Below, piece after piece: positions 1 to 6,887 of a stretch of 8,367 nt of DNA (position 1 is its first letter; each line of letters begins with the position of its first letter). The notes beneath the pieces are model-generated. The model was not told the DNA's origin. It saw only the letters and a list, made by a program, of their open reading frames with translations, and did not search any database. Made by a program: the position numbers and the translations under genes. The DNA comes from Clostridia bacterium (lineage in GTDB: Bacteria > Bacillota > Clostridia > Christensenellales > Aristaeellaceae), in NCBI GenBank assembly GCA_900754755.1, contig CAAEEC010000076.1, positions 1 through 8,367 on the forward strand, written 5' to 3'.

Positions 1-1
1 C

Positions 2-544
2 GCTTTCGACGCCATGGTGAGCGACAACTGGGCCAGCTGGCACTGGACCAACGAGCTGCAGGCTTATCAGGATGGTTCCGGTTGCGATCTGTCGCTGGCG
101 TGCTGGCCGGTACCGGAAGACGGCACGATCCCGCCGATTTACTTCAAGCCCTCCATGTTCTGGTCTGTTGCGGAAACCTCTCAGGTGAAGGATGCCGCGG
201 CGCAGTTCATCAACTTCTTCACCAACGATACGGATTGCTTTGATATCGTCGGTATCGACCGCGCAAAGCCCATTTCCAGCGTTATGCTCGAGTACATCAC
301 GCCTTCTTTGGATGAGACCTCTCAGAAGATCGCGGCGTATCTCGATTACCTGGGCCAGGATGGCAAGACCTCGCCGATTATGCCGCCGGATCCGGTTGCC
401 AGCGGCGAAGTGGAAGCGCTGATGGGCGAATATTTCGAAGCCGTGCAGTATGGTCAGGTGGACGACCTCACGGCTTGGGCACAGCAGTTCATGGACGAGG
501 CGAATGCCCTGCTGCTGGAAGGCGCGCAGAGCGCAGAAGAGTAA
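2..544 (+). CDS. Sugar ABC transporter substrate-binding protein, C-terminal part (5' truncated)
   Basis: This is the last 180 residues of an extracellular solute-binding protein of the family 1 (MalE/UgpB-like) type, which captures a sugar or oligosaccharide outside the cell and delivers it to the membrane permeases. The frame is open from base 2, so the real start, signal peptide and N-lobe lie before the window; the first ATG at 14 is internal. Family-like features are the stretch KPSMFWSVAETSQVKDAA followed by a hydrophobic FINFF segment, as in the C-lobe of these proteins, and the late VASGEVEALMGEYFEAVQYGQ-like region that normally precedes the final helix. The two genes downstream are MalF/MalG-type permeases, which supports the role. 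The substrate cannot be told from this fragment. The gene ends in TAA, 104 bases before the first permease. Confidence 0.88.
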   Translation, partial: AFDAMVSDNWASWHWTNELQAYQDGSGCDLSLACWPVPEDGTIPPIYFKPSMFWSVAETSQVKDAAAQFINFFTNDTDCFDIVGIDRAKPISSVMLEYITPSLDETSQKIAAYLDYLGQDGKTSPIMPPDPVASGEVEALMGEYFEAVQYGQVDDLTAWAQQFMDEANALLLEGAQSAEE

Positions 545-574
545 TCTTTTTACCGGCTGGGCTTATGTCCCGAG

Positions 575-609
575 GCACGAAAACAGTCCATTGCGGACTG
601 TTTTCGTGC
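575..609 (+). terminator. 15-bp perfect hairpin between binding-protein and permease genes (attenuator or mRNA-stabilising stem)
   Basis: Arms 575-589 and 595-609 are perfectly complementary around the 5-base loop ATTGC. The core CAGTCC/GGACTG is flanked by AAAA on the left and TTTT on the right, so the right arm itself supplies a short U-tract and the left arm the matching A-tract. The element can therefore act as a weak intrinsic terminator or as a 3' stabiliser of the upstream message. In many binding-protein-dependent importers such a stem sets the binding protein to a higher level than the permeases; that role is inferred here. Confidence 0.7.
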
Positions 610-648
610 TAAATTGCCGCACACTACGGACGACAGGAGTGACGCAGC

Positions 649-1548
649 ATGCAGAAATTGAGCAAGATCGTCGGCTCGGACAAAGTCGCCGGGTATGTGT
701 TCATAGCCCCTTTCATCATCGGCTTGATCACATTCACCGTGATCCCTTTTTTCAGCTCGCTCTATCTCGCGTTTACGGATTACGATGTGCTTACGCCAGC
801 CCGTTGGATCGGCCTAGCAAACTTTCAAAGGATGTTCTTTGAGGACAAGTATTTCTGGCAGTCCTTCTGGGTCACGTTCAAATTCGCGCTGATTCAGGTG
901 CCCATCAAGCTGCTGGTTTCGCTGGGCGTGGCGCTGATCCTTTCGCGCAAAACGCGCGCCATTCCCATCTACCGCGCGGCTTTCTACATTCCCTCGCTGA
1001 TGGGCGGCAGCGTGGCCGTGGCGCTCACGTGGAAACAGTTGTTTTCCTACAATGGCGCAATCAACAAAATCACATCGTACTTTGGCATGGAACCGGTGAA
1101 ATGGCTGTCCAACCCCGATACCGCGCTGGGCGTGCTGATTTCCTTGGGCGTATGGCAGTTCGGCAGCTCCATGCTGATCTTCCTGGCGGCGCTGAAAAAT
1201 GTGCCCCAGAGCTATCACGAAGCCGCCATCGTGGATGGCGCGGGCCCGGTGCGGCGCTTCTTTAGCATCGTGCTGCCCATGATCACGCCGATTTTCTTCT
1301 TCAACTTGGTCAACCAGACCATCGGCGCGTTCCAGGCCTTCAATTCCAGCTACTTGATCACGCAGGGCAAGCCGTTGAACACCACGTTGTACTACGGCGT
1401 ACACCTGTACAACCGCGCCTTCACCTATTATGAAATGGGCTACGGCAGCGCTATGGCGTGGTTCATGCTGCTGGTGATCGCGGCCTTTACGGCGCTGATT
1501 TTCCGCTCCTCCAGCGCATGGGTCTACTACGAATCGGAAGGAAGGTGA
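649..1548 (+). CDS. Carbohydrate ABC transporter permease, MalF/UgpA-type
   Basis: A 299-residue integral membrane subunit of a sugar importer; with the next gene it forms the channel across the cytoplasmic membrane. About six hydrophobic segments are visible, near residues 14-42, 78-100, 110-130, 158-182, 205-230 and 263-287. The cytoplasmic EAA loop that docks on the ATPase begins at residue 191 (EAAIVDGAG, with the conserved Asp-Gly), followed by the usual LP-containing helix. The short N-terminus, without the extra MalF periplasmic domain, is typical of Gram-positive sugar permeases. The start is set by AGGAG at 635-639, nine bases before the ATG. It follows the binding-protein gene across a hairpin and is four bases from the next permease. 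Substrate unknown. Confidence 0.93.
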   Translation: MQKLSKIVGSDKVAGYVFIAPFIIGLITFTVIPFFSSLYLAFTDYDVLTPARWIGLANFQRMFFEDKYFWQSFWVTFKFALIQVPIKLLVSLGVALILSRKTRAIPIYRAAFYIPSLMGGSVAVALTWKQLFSYNGAINKITSYFGMEPVKWLSNPDTALGVLISLGVWQFGSSMLIFLAALKNVPQSYHEAAIVDGAGPVRRFFSIVLPMITPIFFFNLVNQTIGAFQAFNSSYLITQGKPLNTTLYYGVHLYNRAFTYYEMGYGSAMAWFMLLVIAAFTALIFRSSSAWVYYESEGR

Positions 1549-1552
1549 GCAT

Positions 1553-2416
1553 ATGACGGCGGCTCGCGTACACAGCATCAAGAGAAGAAAAATTACCACC
1601 ACCATCGTTTACCACGTGCTGGTTGCCGCTGGCAGCATTGCCATGCTGTATCCGCTCTTGTGGATGCTCGCCTCGTCCTTCAAGCCCAATTCGGAAATCT
1701 TCGTGACCGTTGGCAGCCTGATCCCCGAAACCTTTACCGCCGAAAACTATGTAAACGGTTGGCGCGGTTTTGCCGGCATGAGTTTTGGCGTGTACTTTGG
1801 CAATTCTCTGCTGGTGGCGGGGGTTTCCACCGTGGGCGCGGCGCTCTCCGCGGCTTGCATTGCCTTTGGCTTGGCGCGCATTCGCTTTCCAGGGCGCAAT
1901 TTCTGGTTTGTGCTGATGATCATCACCATGATGCTGCCCGGCCAGGTGATGATGATCCCCCGCTTTGTGCTGTTTAACCAGATGGGTTGGGTGGGCACGT
2001 TCCTGCCGCTCACGGTGCCAGCTTTCTTCGGCGGTGCGTTTGATATCTTCTTGGTGATGCAGTTCATCCGCGGCGTTCCCCGGGACATGGACGAAGCCGC
2101 GAAGATCGACGGTTGCAGCTGGTATGGCATCTTTGGCCGCATCCTGCTGCCCATGATCGTGCCCGCCGTGGTGACCGTTGGCATCCTGACGTTCATCAAT
2201 TCGTGGGGCGATTTCATGGGTTCACTGCTCTATTTGAATTCCCCGCGCACCTACACCGTCGCTTACGCGCTAAAGCTCTTCTCCGATAGCGCGGGCACGG
2301 ATTTCGGCGCGACGTTCGCCATGTCGGTGCTTTCTCTGGTGCCCATTTTGGTGTTGTTTTTCTTCTTCCAGCGCCAGTTGGTGGAGGGCATCAGCATCCA
2401 GGGCCTGAAGGGCTAA
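1553..2416 (+). CDS. Carbohydrate ABC transporter permease, MalG/AraQ-type
   Basis: The second permease subunit of the sugar importer, 287 residues. The N-terminal basic stretch (KRRK) is followed by a first membrane helix near residues 17-38, and further hydrophobic segments lie near 74-100, 110-132, 142-165, 197-222 and 252-275. The EAA loop begins at residue 181 (EAAKIDGCSWYGIF) and continues into LPMIVP, as expected for the coupling helix. The C-terminus (QRQLVEGISIQGLKG) closely follows the usual ending of MalG-type permeases. The start ATG lies four bases after the previous stop, with AGGAAGG at 1539-1545 seven bases upstream, so the two permeases are probably translated in a coupled way. 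No ATPase gene follows: a terminator comes next, so the importer probably uses a shared MsmX/UgpC-like ATPase encoded elsewhere. Confidence 0.93.
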   Translation: MTAARVHSIKRRKITTTIVYHVLVAAGSIAMLYPLLWMLASSFKPNSEIFVTVGSLIPETFTAENYVNGWRGFAGMSFGVYFGNSLLVAGVSTVGAALSAACIAFGLARIRFPGRNFWFVLMIITMMLPGQVMMIPRFVLFNQMGWVGTFLPLTVPAFFGGAFDIFLVMQFIRGVPRDMDEAAKIDGCSWYGIFGRILLPMIVPAVVTVGILTFINSWGDFMGSLLYLNSPRTYTVAYALKLFSDSAGTDFGATFAMSVLSLVPILVLFFFFQRQLVEGISIQGLKG

Positions 2417-2439
2417 GCGCCAATTTGGGCGTTGTACGG

Positions 2440-2480
2440 GCCGCCGCGGAAGCTTGGCTTCCGCGGCGGCTTGCTTGTTT
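2440..2480 (+). terminator. Rho-independent terminator of the sugar-importer operon
   Basis: A perfect 14-bp GC-rich stem (2440-2453 with 2457-2470) closes on a 3-base TTG loop and is followed directly by the T-rich TTGCTTGTTT. It starts 24 bases after the last permease stop. Its strength and position make it the operon end and insulate the hsp20 promoter downstream. Confidence 0.93.
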
Positions 2481-2576
2481 GTCAGGGGTGCGGGCGCGAT
2501 TGTGCGATGCTTGTGCGCACCTTTCCCGCGAAAAGATGGTGGGCCGCAGGGTTTACAGTTTGTTCAAAGTTCATTC

Positions 2577-2593
2577 ATTGACTTTCTTTGACC
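2577..2593 (-). promoter_or_regulatory. CtsR-like operator overlapping the hsp20 promoter
   Basis: Read on the minus strand this is GGTCAAA-GAA-AGTCAAT. The CtsR heptad repeat known from low-GC Gram-positives is RGTCAAA-NAN-RGTCAAA, so 13 of the 14 fixed positions fit; only the last base (T for A) differs. The box covers the -35 hexamer and the first ten bases of the spacer of the promoter, where a bound repressor would block RNA polymerase. CtsR is the class III heat-shock repressor of clp genes and, in some species, small heat-shock genes. No HrcA/CIRCE inverted repeat was seen. Confidence 0.78.
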
Positions 2594-2606
2594 TTTGGTG
2601 TATACT
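2578..2606 (+). promoter_or_regulatory. Sigma-A promoter of hsp20
   Basis: The -35 hexamer TTGACT (2578-2583) and the -10 hexamer TATACT (2601-2606) are separated by exactly 17 bases. Each differs from consensus at one position. Transcription should start near 2612-2614, leaving a leader of about 80 nt before the hsp20 ATG. It is among the best promoter matches in the window and is covered by the CtsR-like box. Confidence 0.85.
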
Positions 2607-2619
2607 AATACCGTACCAA

Positions 2620-2658
2620 GGAACCGGGGAGCCAAAAGGCAGAAGCGGTTCCGGAACG
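2620..2658 (+). other. Inverted repeats in the hsp20 leader
   Basis: GGAACCG at 2620-2626 is complementary to CGGTTCC at 2646-2652, giving a 7-bp stem with a 19-base loop. GTTCCGGAAC at 2648-2657 is a palindrome, so the right arm could pair alternatively with its own neighbour or between two transcripts. The ribosome site GGGAGG (2679-2684, eight bases before the ATG) lies outside this stem, so a simple thermometer that hides the ribosome site is not evident. The function is unknown. Confidence 0.4.
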
Positions 2659-2692
2659 CATCATCATAAAGAATCGCTGGGAGGCGCTGAAT

Positions 2693-3139
2693 ATGTTTAG
2701 CATCGTACCGTATCGTTACAATAGGCCCGCGCGGCGGGATACAGAAGTTCGCGATCCGTTCAACGCGTTCGCCGATAGTTTCTTCCGCTCGTTCTGGGGC
2801 GATGAGTCCGCGAGCACCTTTAAGGTGGATGTGGAGGATAAGGGTGATCACTATTGCCTGGAAGCGGATCTGCCGGGCATGGATAAGGATCATGTACACG
2901 TGGATGTGGAGAACGGCATTCTCACCATCAGCGCGGAAATGAACGAGCAGAATGACAAGAACGAAAGCAACTATGTGCTGCACGAGCGCCGGTATGGCTC
3001 GGTGAGCCGCTCGTTCCAGTTGGAAGGCGTGGAGGAGCAGAACATCACCGGGGAATATAAGGATGGCGTGCTGCGGCTGAACCTGCCCAAGCATGTGGAG
3101 CAGCCCAAGAGCAACACCCGCAGGATTGAACTGCAATAA
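2693..3139 (+). CDS. Hsp20/alpha-crystallin-family small heat-shock protein
   Basis: A 148-residue ATP-independent chaperone that binds unfolding cytoplasmic proteins in large oligomers. The N-terminal arm (about 1-40) is aromatic- and arginine-rich (DPFNAFADSFFRSFW), as usual. The alpha-crystallin domain spans about residues 42-137: the LEADLPGMDKDHVHVDVENG stretch, the ERRYGSVSRSFQL strand region, and the signature YKDGVLRLNLPK with GVL at 125-127. The tail carries IEL at 145-147, a variant of the I-X-I/V motif that links subunits. Length is normal. GGGAGG at 2679-2684 sets the start. It is a single-gene unit with its own promoter and a CtsR-like operator, which points to heat or protein-damage induction. 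The gene faces gpmI, which is transcribed toward it. Confidence 0.95.
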   Translation: MFSIVPYRYNRPARRDTEVRDPFNAFADSFFRSFWGDESASTFKVDVEDKGDHYCLEADLPGMDKDHVHVDVENGILTISAEMNEQNDKNESNYVLHERRYGSVSRSFQLEGVEEQNITGEYKDGVLRLNLPKHVEQPKSNTRRIELQ

Positions 3140-3151
3140 AGGAAAAGAATG

Positions 3152-3186
3152 GGGGACTGGCCGGCGGTTGCGCCACGCCAGTTCTC
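3152..3186. repeat. Hairpin 1 of the hsp20-gpmI intergenic region
   Basis: ACTGGC (3156-3161) pairs with GCCAGT (3177-3182), and inside it GGCG (3163-3166) pairs with CGCC (3171-3174) around a GTTG loop, with a small C versus AC internal loop. GGGG at 3152-3155 can extend the stem with TTCTC-side bases 3183-3186 using G-U pairs. Read on the minus strand, the stem is followed by a pyrimidine-rich stretch containing TTCTTTTCC, so it may help end transcription coming from gpmI. Confidence 0.5.
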
Positions 3187-3199
3187 AGCCGATGGAACA

Positions 3200-3231
3200 C
3201 CCCCTTGCGTTTGTGCGCAAACGCAAGGGGG
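3200..3231. terminator. Hairpin 2, 14-bp perfect stem after hsp20 (probable terminator)
   Basis: Arms 3200-3213 and 3218-3231 pair perfectly around a TGCG tetraloop. One mismatch out (3199 with 3232), four further pairs (3195-3198 with 3233-3236) extend it. The stem is very stable and sits 60 bases after the hsp20 stop between convergent genes. There is no clear T-tract on either side, so it may act as an RNA 3'-end stabiliser or polymerase roadblock rather than a classical terminator. Confidence 0.65.
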
Positions 3232-3234
3232 GGT

Positions 3235-3277
3235 TCATGCTTTGGGCCGCCCCGGAAAGAGGCGGCCCAAAGCATGA
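3235..3277. terminator. Hairpin 3, 17-bp perfect stem before the gpmI stop (probable bidirectional terminator)
   Basis: Arms 3235-3251 and 3261-3277 are perfectly complementary around a 9-base loop (CCGGAAAGA). The stem ends nine bases from the gpmI stop codon, so it would be the first structure in the gpmI 3' end. Its left foot overlaps the extended foot of hairpin 2 by two bases (3235-3236). A T-run lies on the minus strand between the gpmI stop and the stem, before the hairpin rather than after it, so the classical terminator layout is again missing. Confidence 0.65.
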
Positions 3278-3286
3278 GAAAAAGCG

Positions 3287-4822
3287 TTAGCCCACGATCA
3301 GGCTTTCGCCCGTCATTTCAGCGGGCTTGGCGAGACCCATCAGTTCCAGCATCGTGGGAGCCAGGTCGCACAGGCGGCCATCCGAGCGCAGCTGCTTTTT
3401 GGGCGCCGCGGGATCAATCACGATGATGGGGACGGGGTTGGTGGTGTGCGCGGTGAACGGATCGCCGGTTTCCGGATCAATCATCTGATCGGCGTTGCCG
3501 TGGTCCGCGGTCACAATGGCCTTGCCGCCCATGGCGAGGATCGCGTCCACCACGCGGCCGACGCACTCATCCACGGTCTTCACGGCCTTTTCCGCGGCTT
3601 CCATCACGCCGGTATGGCCCACCATATCGCAATTGGCGAAATTGAGGATCATCGCGCCGTATTTGCCAGACTGGATGCGCTTCACGGCCTCTTCGGTCAC
3701 TTCGTAGGCGCTCATCTCGGGCTTGAGGTCGTACGTGGCGACCTTGGGCGAGGGGATCAGCGCGCGGTCTTCGCCGGGGTTCGGCGCTTCCACGCCGCCA
3801 TTGAAGAAGAAGGTCACGTGCGCGTACTTTTCAGTTTCCGCGATGCGCAGCTGGGCGATGCCGTTCTTGGAGAGGTATTCGCCCAGGGTATTGTCCAGCG
3901 TCTGCGGCTTGAAGGCGATATCCAGGTTGGTGAACGTCGCGTCGTACTGCGTCATGGAGACGTAGGTCACGGGCTTGTAGCCGCCCTTGCGCGCGAAGCC
4001 ATCGAATTCCGGGTCGATCAGCGCGCGCGTGATTTCGCGGGCGCGGTCAGGCCGGAAATTGAAGAAGATCACGGAATCGCCCGCTTCGATGGTGGCGACC
4101 GGTTTGCCATCCTTCACGATCACGGTCGGCTCCACGAATTCGTCGGTCACGCCCGCGTCGTAGGACGCCTGCATGGCGGTGACGGGGCATTCGGCCTCTT
4201 TGCCTTCGCCCATCAGGGCGTTGTAGCCGCGCTCCACGCGCTCCCAGCGCTTGTCGCGGTCCATCGTCCAGTAGCGGCCCGCGATGGAGGCGATTTTGCC
4301 CGCGCCGATTTCCGCCATTTTGGCTTCCATCTGCTCGATATAGTGCTTGCCGCTGGTGGGGGGCACGTCGCGCCCGTCCATCAGGGCGTGTACGAACACG
4401 CGGTCGGCCAGGCCGTGCCGCTTGGCCAGCTCCAGCAGGGCGTAAATGTGCGTGTTGTGGCTGTGCACGCCGCCGTCGCTCACCAGGCCGATGAGGTGCA
4501 GCTTGCCGCCGTTTTTCACGGCGTCTACCGCCTTGAGGAAGGCGGGGTTTTCAAAGAAATCCCCATCTGCGATGGACTTGGAGATGCGTGTGTATTCCTG
4601 ATAGACGATGCGGCCCGCGCCGATGTTCAGATGGCCCACTTCGCTGTTGCCCATCTGCCCTTCCGGCAGGCCCACGTCCATGCCGCTCGCGCCGCCCGTG
4701 GTGTAAGAATACTTTTCCCTCAGGGCGTCAAGATGCGGCGTGCCGGCGGCGTAAATGGCATTGCCCTCGTGCGCGGGGTTGATGCCAAAGCCGTCCATGA
4801 TGATCAGTGCGGTCATGCTCAT
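3287..4822 (-). CDS. gpmI: 2,3-bisphosphoglycerate-independent phosphoglycerate mutase
   Basis: A 511-residue cytoplasmic enzyme interconverting 3- and 2-phosphoglycerate, normal in length for the family (about 510). It is a metal-dependent member of the alkaline phosphatase superfamily. Visible landmarks in order: first metal Asp at residue 10 (MDGFG); nucleophile Ser60 in [14 protein letters not shown]; the phosphatase-insert motifs [11 protein letters not shown] and [12 protein letters not shown]; then [17 protein letters not shown] and the HTTNPVP motif, which supply the remaining metal ligands. All key residues appear present. The start chosen is the ATG overlapping the tpiA stop as ATGA, because AAGGTGG lies ten bases upstream; a second ATG two codons later is possible. 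An open frame continues upstream but only as a shadow of tpiA. It is the last gene of the pgk-tpiA-gpmI operon. Confidence 0.97.
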   Translation of the reverse strand: MSMTALIIMDGFGINPAHEGNAIYAAGTPHLDALREKYSYTTGGASGMDVGLPEGQMGNSEVGHLNIGAGRIVYQEYTRISKSIADGDFFENPAFLKAVDAVKNGGKLHLIGLVSDGGVHSHNTHIYALLELAKRHGLADRVFVHALMDGRDVPPTSGKHYIEQMEAKMAEIGAGKIASIAGRYWTMDRDKRWERVERGYNALMGEGKEAECPVTAMQASYDAGVTDEFVEPTVIVKDGKPVATIEAGDSVIFFNFRPDRAREITRALIDPEFDGFARKGGYKPVTYVSMTQYDATFTNLDIAFKPQTLDNTLGEYLSKNGIAQLRIAETEKYAHVTFFFNGGVEAPNPGEDRALIPSPKVATYDLKPEMSAYEVTEEAVKRIQSGKYGAMILNFANCDMVGHTGVMEAAEKAVKTVDECVGRVVDAILAMGGKAIVTADHGNADQMIDPETGDPFTAHTTNPVPIIVIDPAAPKKQLRSDGRLCDLAPTMLELMGLAKPAEMTGESLIVG

Positions 4823-5568
4823 TCGAAATGTACCACCTTCGAGAAGTCCTCGGCCTTCAGGCTCGCGCCGCCGATCAGGCCGCCGTCGATTTCCGGCTGC
4901 GCCATCAGGCCGTGCGCGTTCTTGGGATTCATGCTGCCGCCATACTGGATGCGCACCGCGTCCGCGGTTTCCTTGCCGAACTTCTGCTCCACGGCCTTGC
5001 GGATCACGCCGATGGTTTCGTTCGCCTGCTCGTCGGTGGCGGTGAGGCCCGTGCCAATGGCCCAAACGGGTTCATAGGCGATGACAACGCCCTTGACCTG
5101 TTCGGCGGTCATGCCGGTGAGGGCCATCTGCGTCTGGTAGGTGACGATGGCGTCGGTATACCCGGCTTCGCGCTCATCCTTCATTTCACCCACGCAGATG
5201 ATCGGGATCAGGCCGTTTTCCACCGCGGCCAGGGCGCGCTGGTTGACGGTCTTGTCGGTTTCGCCGAAATACTGGCGGCGCTCGCTGTGGCCGATGATCA
5301 CGTATTCCACGTGGCAGGCCTTGAGCATGTCGGCGGAGAGCTCGCCGGTGTACGCGCCGGAGGGCTTAAAGTGCACGTTTTGCGCGCCGAGCTTTACATT
5401 GGTGCCTTCCAGGATGGGCGCGACCGCCGCGAAGCACACGCTGGGCGTGCAAACGACCACGTCGCACTTGGCGTCCTTCACGAGGGGGATCAATTCGGTG
5501 ACCAGCGCCGCGGCTTCCGCGGGGGTCTTGTTCATTTTCCAGTTGCCAGCGATGATGGGTTTACGCAT
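4819..5568 (-). CDS. tpiA: Triose-phosphate isomerase
   Basis: A 249-residue cytoplasmic TIM-barrel enzyme interconverting dihydroxyacetone phosphate and glyceraldehyde 3-phosphate. Catalytic residues are all visible: Lys11 in AGNWKMN, His94 in IIGHSERR, and Glu166 in [11 protein letters not shown], which also contains the phosphate-gripping loop 6. The later phosphate-binding motifs YGGSM and GLIGGASL are intact. Length is standard. The start is fixed by GGAGG (complement of 5577-5581) eight bases before the ATG; an in-frame ATG five codons earlier overlaps that site and is less likely, and the longer open frame upstream has no TIM homology and runs inside pgk. It lies 76 bases after pgk and overlaps gpmI by four bases. 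Confidence 0.98.
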   Translation of the reverse strand: MRKPIIAGNWKMNKTPAEAAALVTELIPLVKDAKCDVVVCTPSVCFAAVAPILEGTNVKLGAQNVHFKPSGAYTGELSADMLKACHVEYVIIGHSERRQYFGETDKTVNQRALAAVENGLIPIICVGEMKDEREAGYTDAIVTYQTQMALTGMTAEQVKGVVIAYEPVWAIGTGLTATDEQANETIGVIRKAVEQKFGKETADAVRIQYGGSMNPKNAHGLMAQPEIDGGLIGGASLKAEDFSKVVHFE

Positions 5569-5597
5569 GTTCTTTTCCTCCATATTTCCATTAAGAG

Positions 5598-5623
5598 GGG
5601 GAAGCGGGCGGAACCGCCTCCCC
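5598..5623 (-). other. Bulged hairpin in the pgk-tpiA gap
   Basis: On the minus strand GGGGA and GGCG pair with CGCC and TCCCC around a GTTC loop, with a 4-base bulge on the 3' side (5603-5606). It lies between the pgk stop and the tpiA ribosome site. No T-run follows, so read-through into tpiA is expected; it may be an mRNA processing or stabilising stem. Confidence 0.4.
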
Positions 5624-5644
5624 GGTGTAGAGATGCTACTGTGA

Positions 5645-6763
5645 TTATTTGTCTTCCAGGGCCGCGATGCCGGGCAGGACTTTGCCCTCCAGGAATTCGA
5701 GGGAAGCGCCGCCGCCGATGATGGAGATCGCATCGCTCTCCGCCAGGGCCTTGGCCACCGCGATGGTGCCCTTGGCAAAGTTCGGCATTTCGAACACGCC
5801 CATGGGGCCGTTCCACACGACGGTCTTCGCGGTGCGGATCACCTCGGCAAACTGCTCGCAGGTCTTGGGGCCGATGTCCAGGCCTTCCCAACCCTCGGGG
5901 ATCTTGCCGCTTTCGACGATCTGCTGGTGGCAATCGTTGTCAAACGCGTCGCCAATCACGTTGTCCACGGGCAGGATCAGCTTCACGCCCTTGGCGGCCG
6001 CCTTGTCCATCAGTTCCTTGGCCAGGCCGATGCGCTCTTCATCCAGCAGGGAATTGCCCACTTCGCCGCCCTGCGCCTTGATGAAGGTGTAGGCCATGCC
6101 GCCGCCGATGAGCAGCGCGTCAACCTTATCGATCAGGTTGGTGATGACGCCGATCTTGTCCTTGACTTTCGCGCCGCCCAGGATGGCCACGAACGGGCGC
6201 ACCGGGTTGGTGAGCGCCTTGCCCATCACGTCCAGTTCCTTGCCGATGAGGTAACCGGCCACGGAGGGGAGGTAGTGGGTCACGCCCTCGGTGGAGGCGT
6301 GCGCGCGGTGCGCGGTGCCGAACGCGTCGTTCACAAACACATCCGCCATGGAGGCGAGCTCCTTCGCGAAGGCGGGATCGTTCTTTTCTTCTTCGGCGTG
6401 GAAGCGCAGGTTCTCCAGCAGGATGGCTTCGCCCGGCTTCACTTCCGCCGCGAGCTTCTTGGCGCTTTCGCCGATCACGTCGCTGGCGAGCTTCACTTCA
6501 AAGCCCAGCTTCTCGCTCAGGCGCTTGGCCACCGGCGCGAGAGAATATTTCATGTTGAATTCGCCCTTCGGGCGGCCCAGGTGGGAGCAGAGGATCACAG
6601 CCGCGCCCTTATCCAGCAGATAGCGGATGGTGGGCAGGGCGGCGTTGATGCGCGTTTCGTCCGTGATGTTCTTATCGGCGTCGAGCGGCACGTTGAAGTC
6701 GCAGCGCACGAGAACCTTCTTGCCGGAAACGTTGATATCCTCGATGGTCTTTTTGTTATACAT
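5645..6763 (-). CDS. pgk: Phosphoglycerate kinase with an apparent internal C-terminal deletion
   Basis: Phosphoglycerate kinase transfers a phosphate between 1,3-bisphosphoglycerate and ADP. The N-domain looks complete: RCDFNVP at 20-26, Arg38 in [25 protein letters not shown], and [14 protein letters not shown]. The nucleotide domain has [21 protein letters not shown] and WNGPMGVFE (Glu325). The protein is only 372 residues against the usual 394-397. The tail reads [15 protein letters not shown], whereas family members read roughly IIGGGDS, then about 20 residues, then [10 protein letters not shown]. Some 23 residues are thus missing at G350-G352 (bases 5708-5716), including the Asp-Ser/Thr that binds Mg-nucleotide and the hinge before the last helix. 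The frame stays open, so activity is doubtful although the gene is not classically broken. The start has AAGGAG (complement of 6776-6781) twelve bases upstream. First gene of the operon. Confidence 0.93.
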   Translation of the reverse strand: MYNKKTIEDINVSGKKVLVRCDFNVPLDADKNITDETRINAALPTIRYLLDKGAAVILCSHLGRPKGEFNMKYSLAPVAKRLSEKLGFEVKLASDVIGESAKKLAAEVKPGEAILLENLRFHAEEEKNDPAFAKELASMADVFVNDAFGTAHRAHASTEGVTHYLPSVAGYLIGKELDVMGKALTNPVRPFVAILGGAKVKDKIGVITNLIDKVDALLIGGGMAYTFIKAQGGEVGNSLLDEERIGLAKELMDKAAAKGVKLILPVDNVIGDAFDNDCHQQIVESGKIPEGWEGLDIGPKTCEQFAEVIRTAKTVVWNGPMGVFEMPNFAKGTIAVAKALAESDAISIIGGGASLEFLEGKVLPGIAALEDK

Positions 6764-6798
6764 ACGGGTGTCACGCTCCTTCCAATTTTCCCTTCCCT

Positions 6799-6807
6799 AT
6801 GATAACA
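6799..6807 (-). promoter_or_regulatory. Extended -10 promoter for pgk-tpiA-gpmI
   Basis: On the minus strand TATCAT (complement of 6799-6804) is preceded by TGT, forming the TGN extended -10 element. No good -35 hexamer is seen at 17 bases, which extended -10 promoters tolerate. The start would be near 6792, giving a leader of about 30 nt that contains the pgk ribosome site. Confidence 0.5.
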
Positions 6808-6887
6808 CAATTGCACGTCACCTTTGCGGATTTCTTGTAAAATCTCGGAAATTCCCCCCGGGGTTTGCGCGCGATTTAACGTTGGAA

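Noticed and set aside
814..1605. Open frame of 263 codons on the minus strand opposite the first permease
   Set aside because: Antisense to a clear six-helix permease, no ribosome site, no recognisable domains.
2418..2433. Small inverted repeat GCGCC/GGGCG just after the last permease stop
   Set aside because: Only about four reliable pairs; the 14-bp stem at 2440-2470 is the convincing terminator.
2545..2612. HrcA/CIRCE operator in front of hsp20
   Set aside because: No TTAGCACTC-type inverted repeat is present; the site that does fit is the CtsR heptad repeat.
2425..2700. Small open frame between the importer operon and hsp20
   Set aside because: It begins inside the terminator region, crosses the terminator stem, the hsp20 promoter and the operator, and has no ribosome site; these elements explain the stretch.
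3093..3290. Short open frames on both strands through the hairpins after hsp20
   Set aside because: They are produced by the inverted repeats, which read similarly on both strands, and have no ribosome site.
4823..5065. Upstream extension of the gpmI frame (81 extra codons)
   Set aside because: It lies entirely inside tpiA in another frame; the ATGA overlap with a ribosome site gives a normal 511-residue enzyme.
3446..5077. Long open frame of 543 codons on the plus strand opposite gpmI and tpiA
   Set aside because: It is antisense to two well-supported enzymes; in GC-rich DNA with strong third-position bias the opposite strand often stays open. Its His-, Ala- and Val-rich translation resembles no family.
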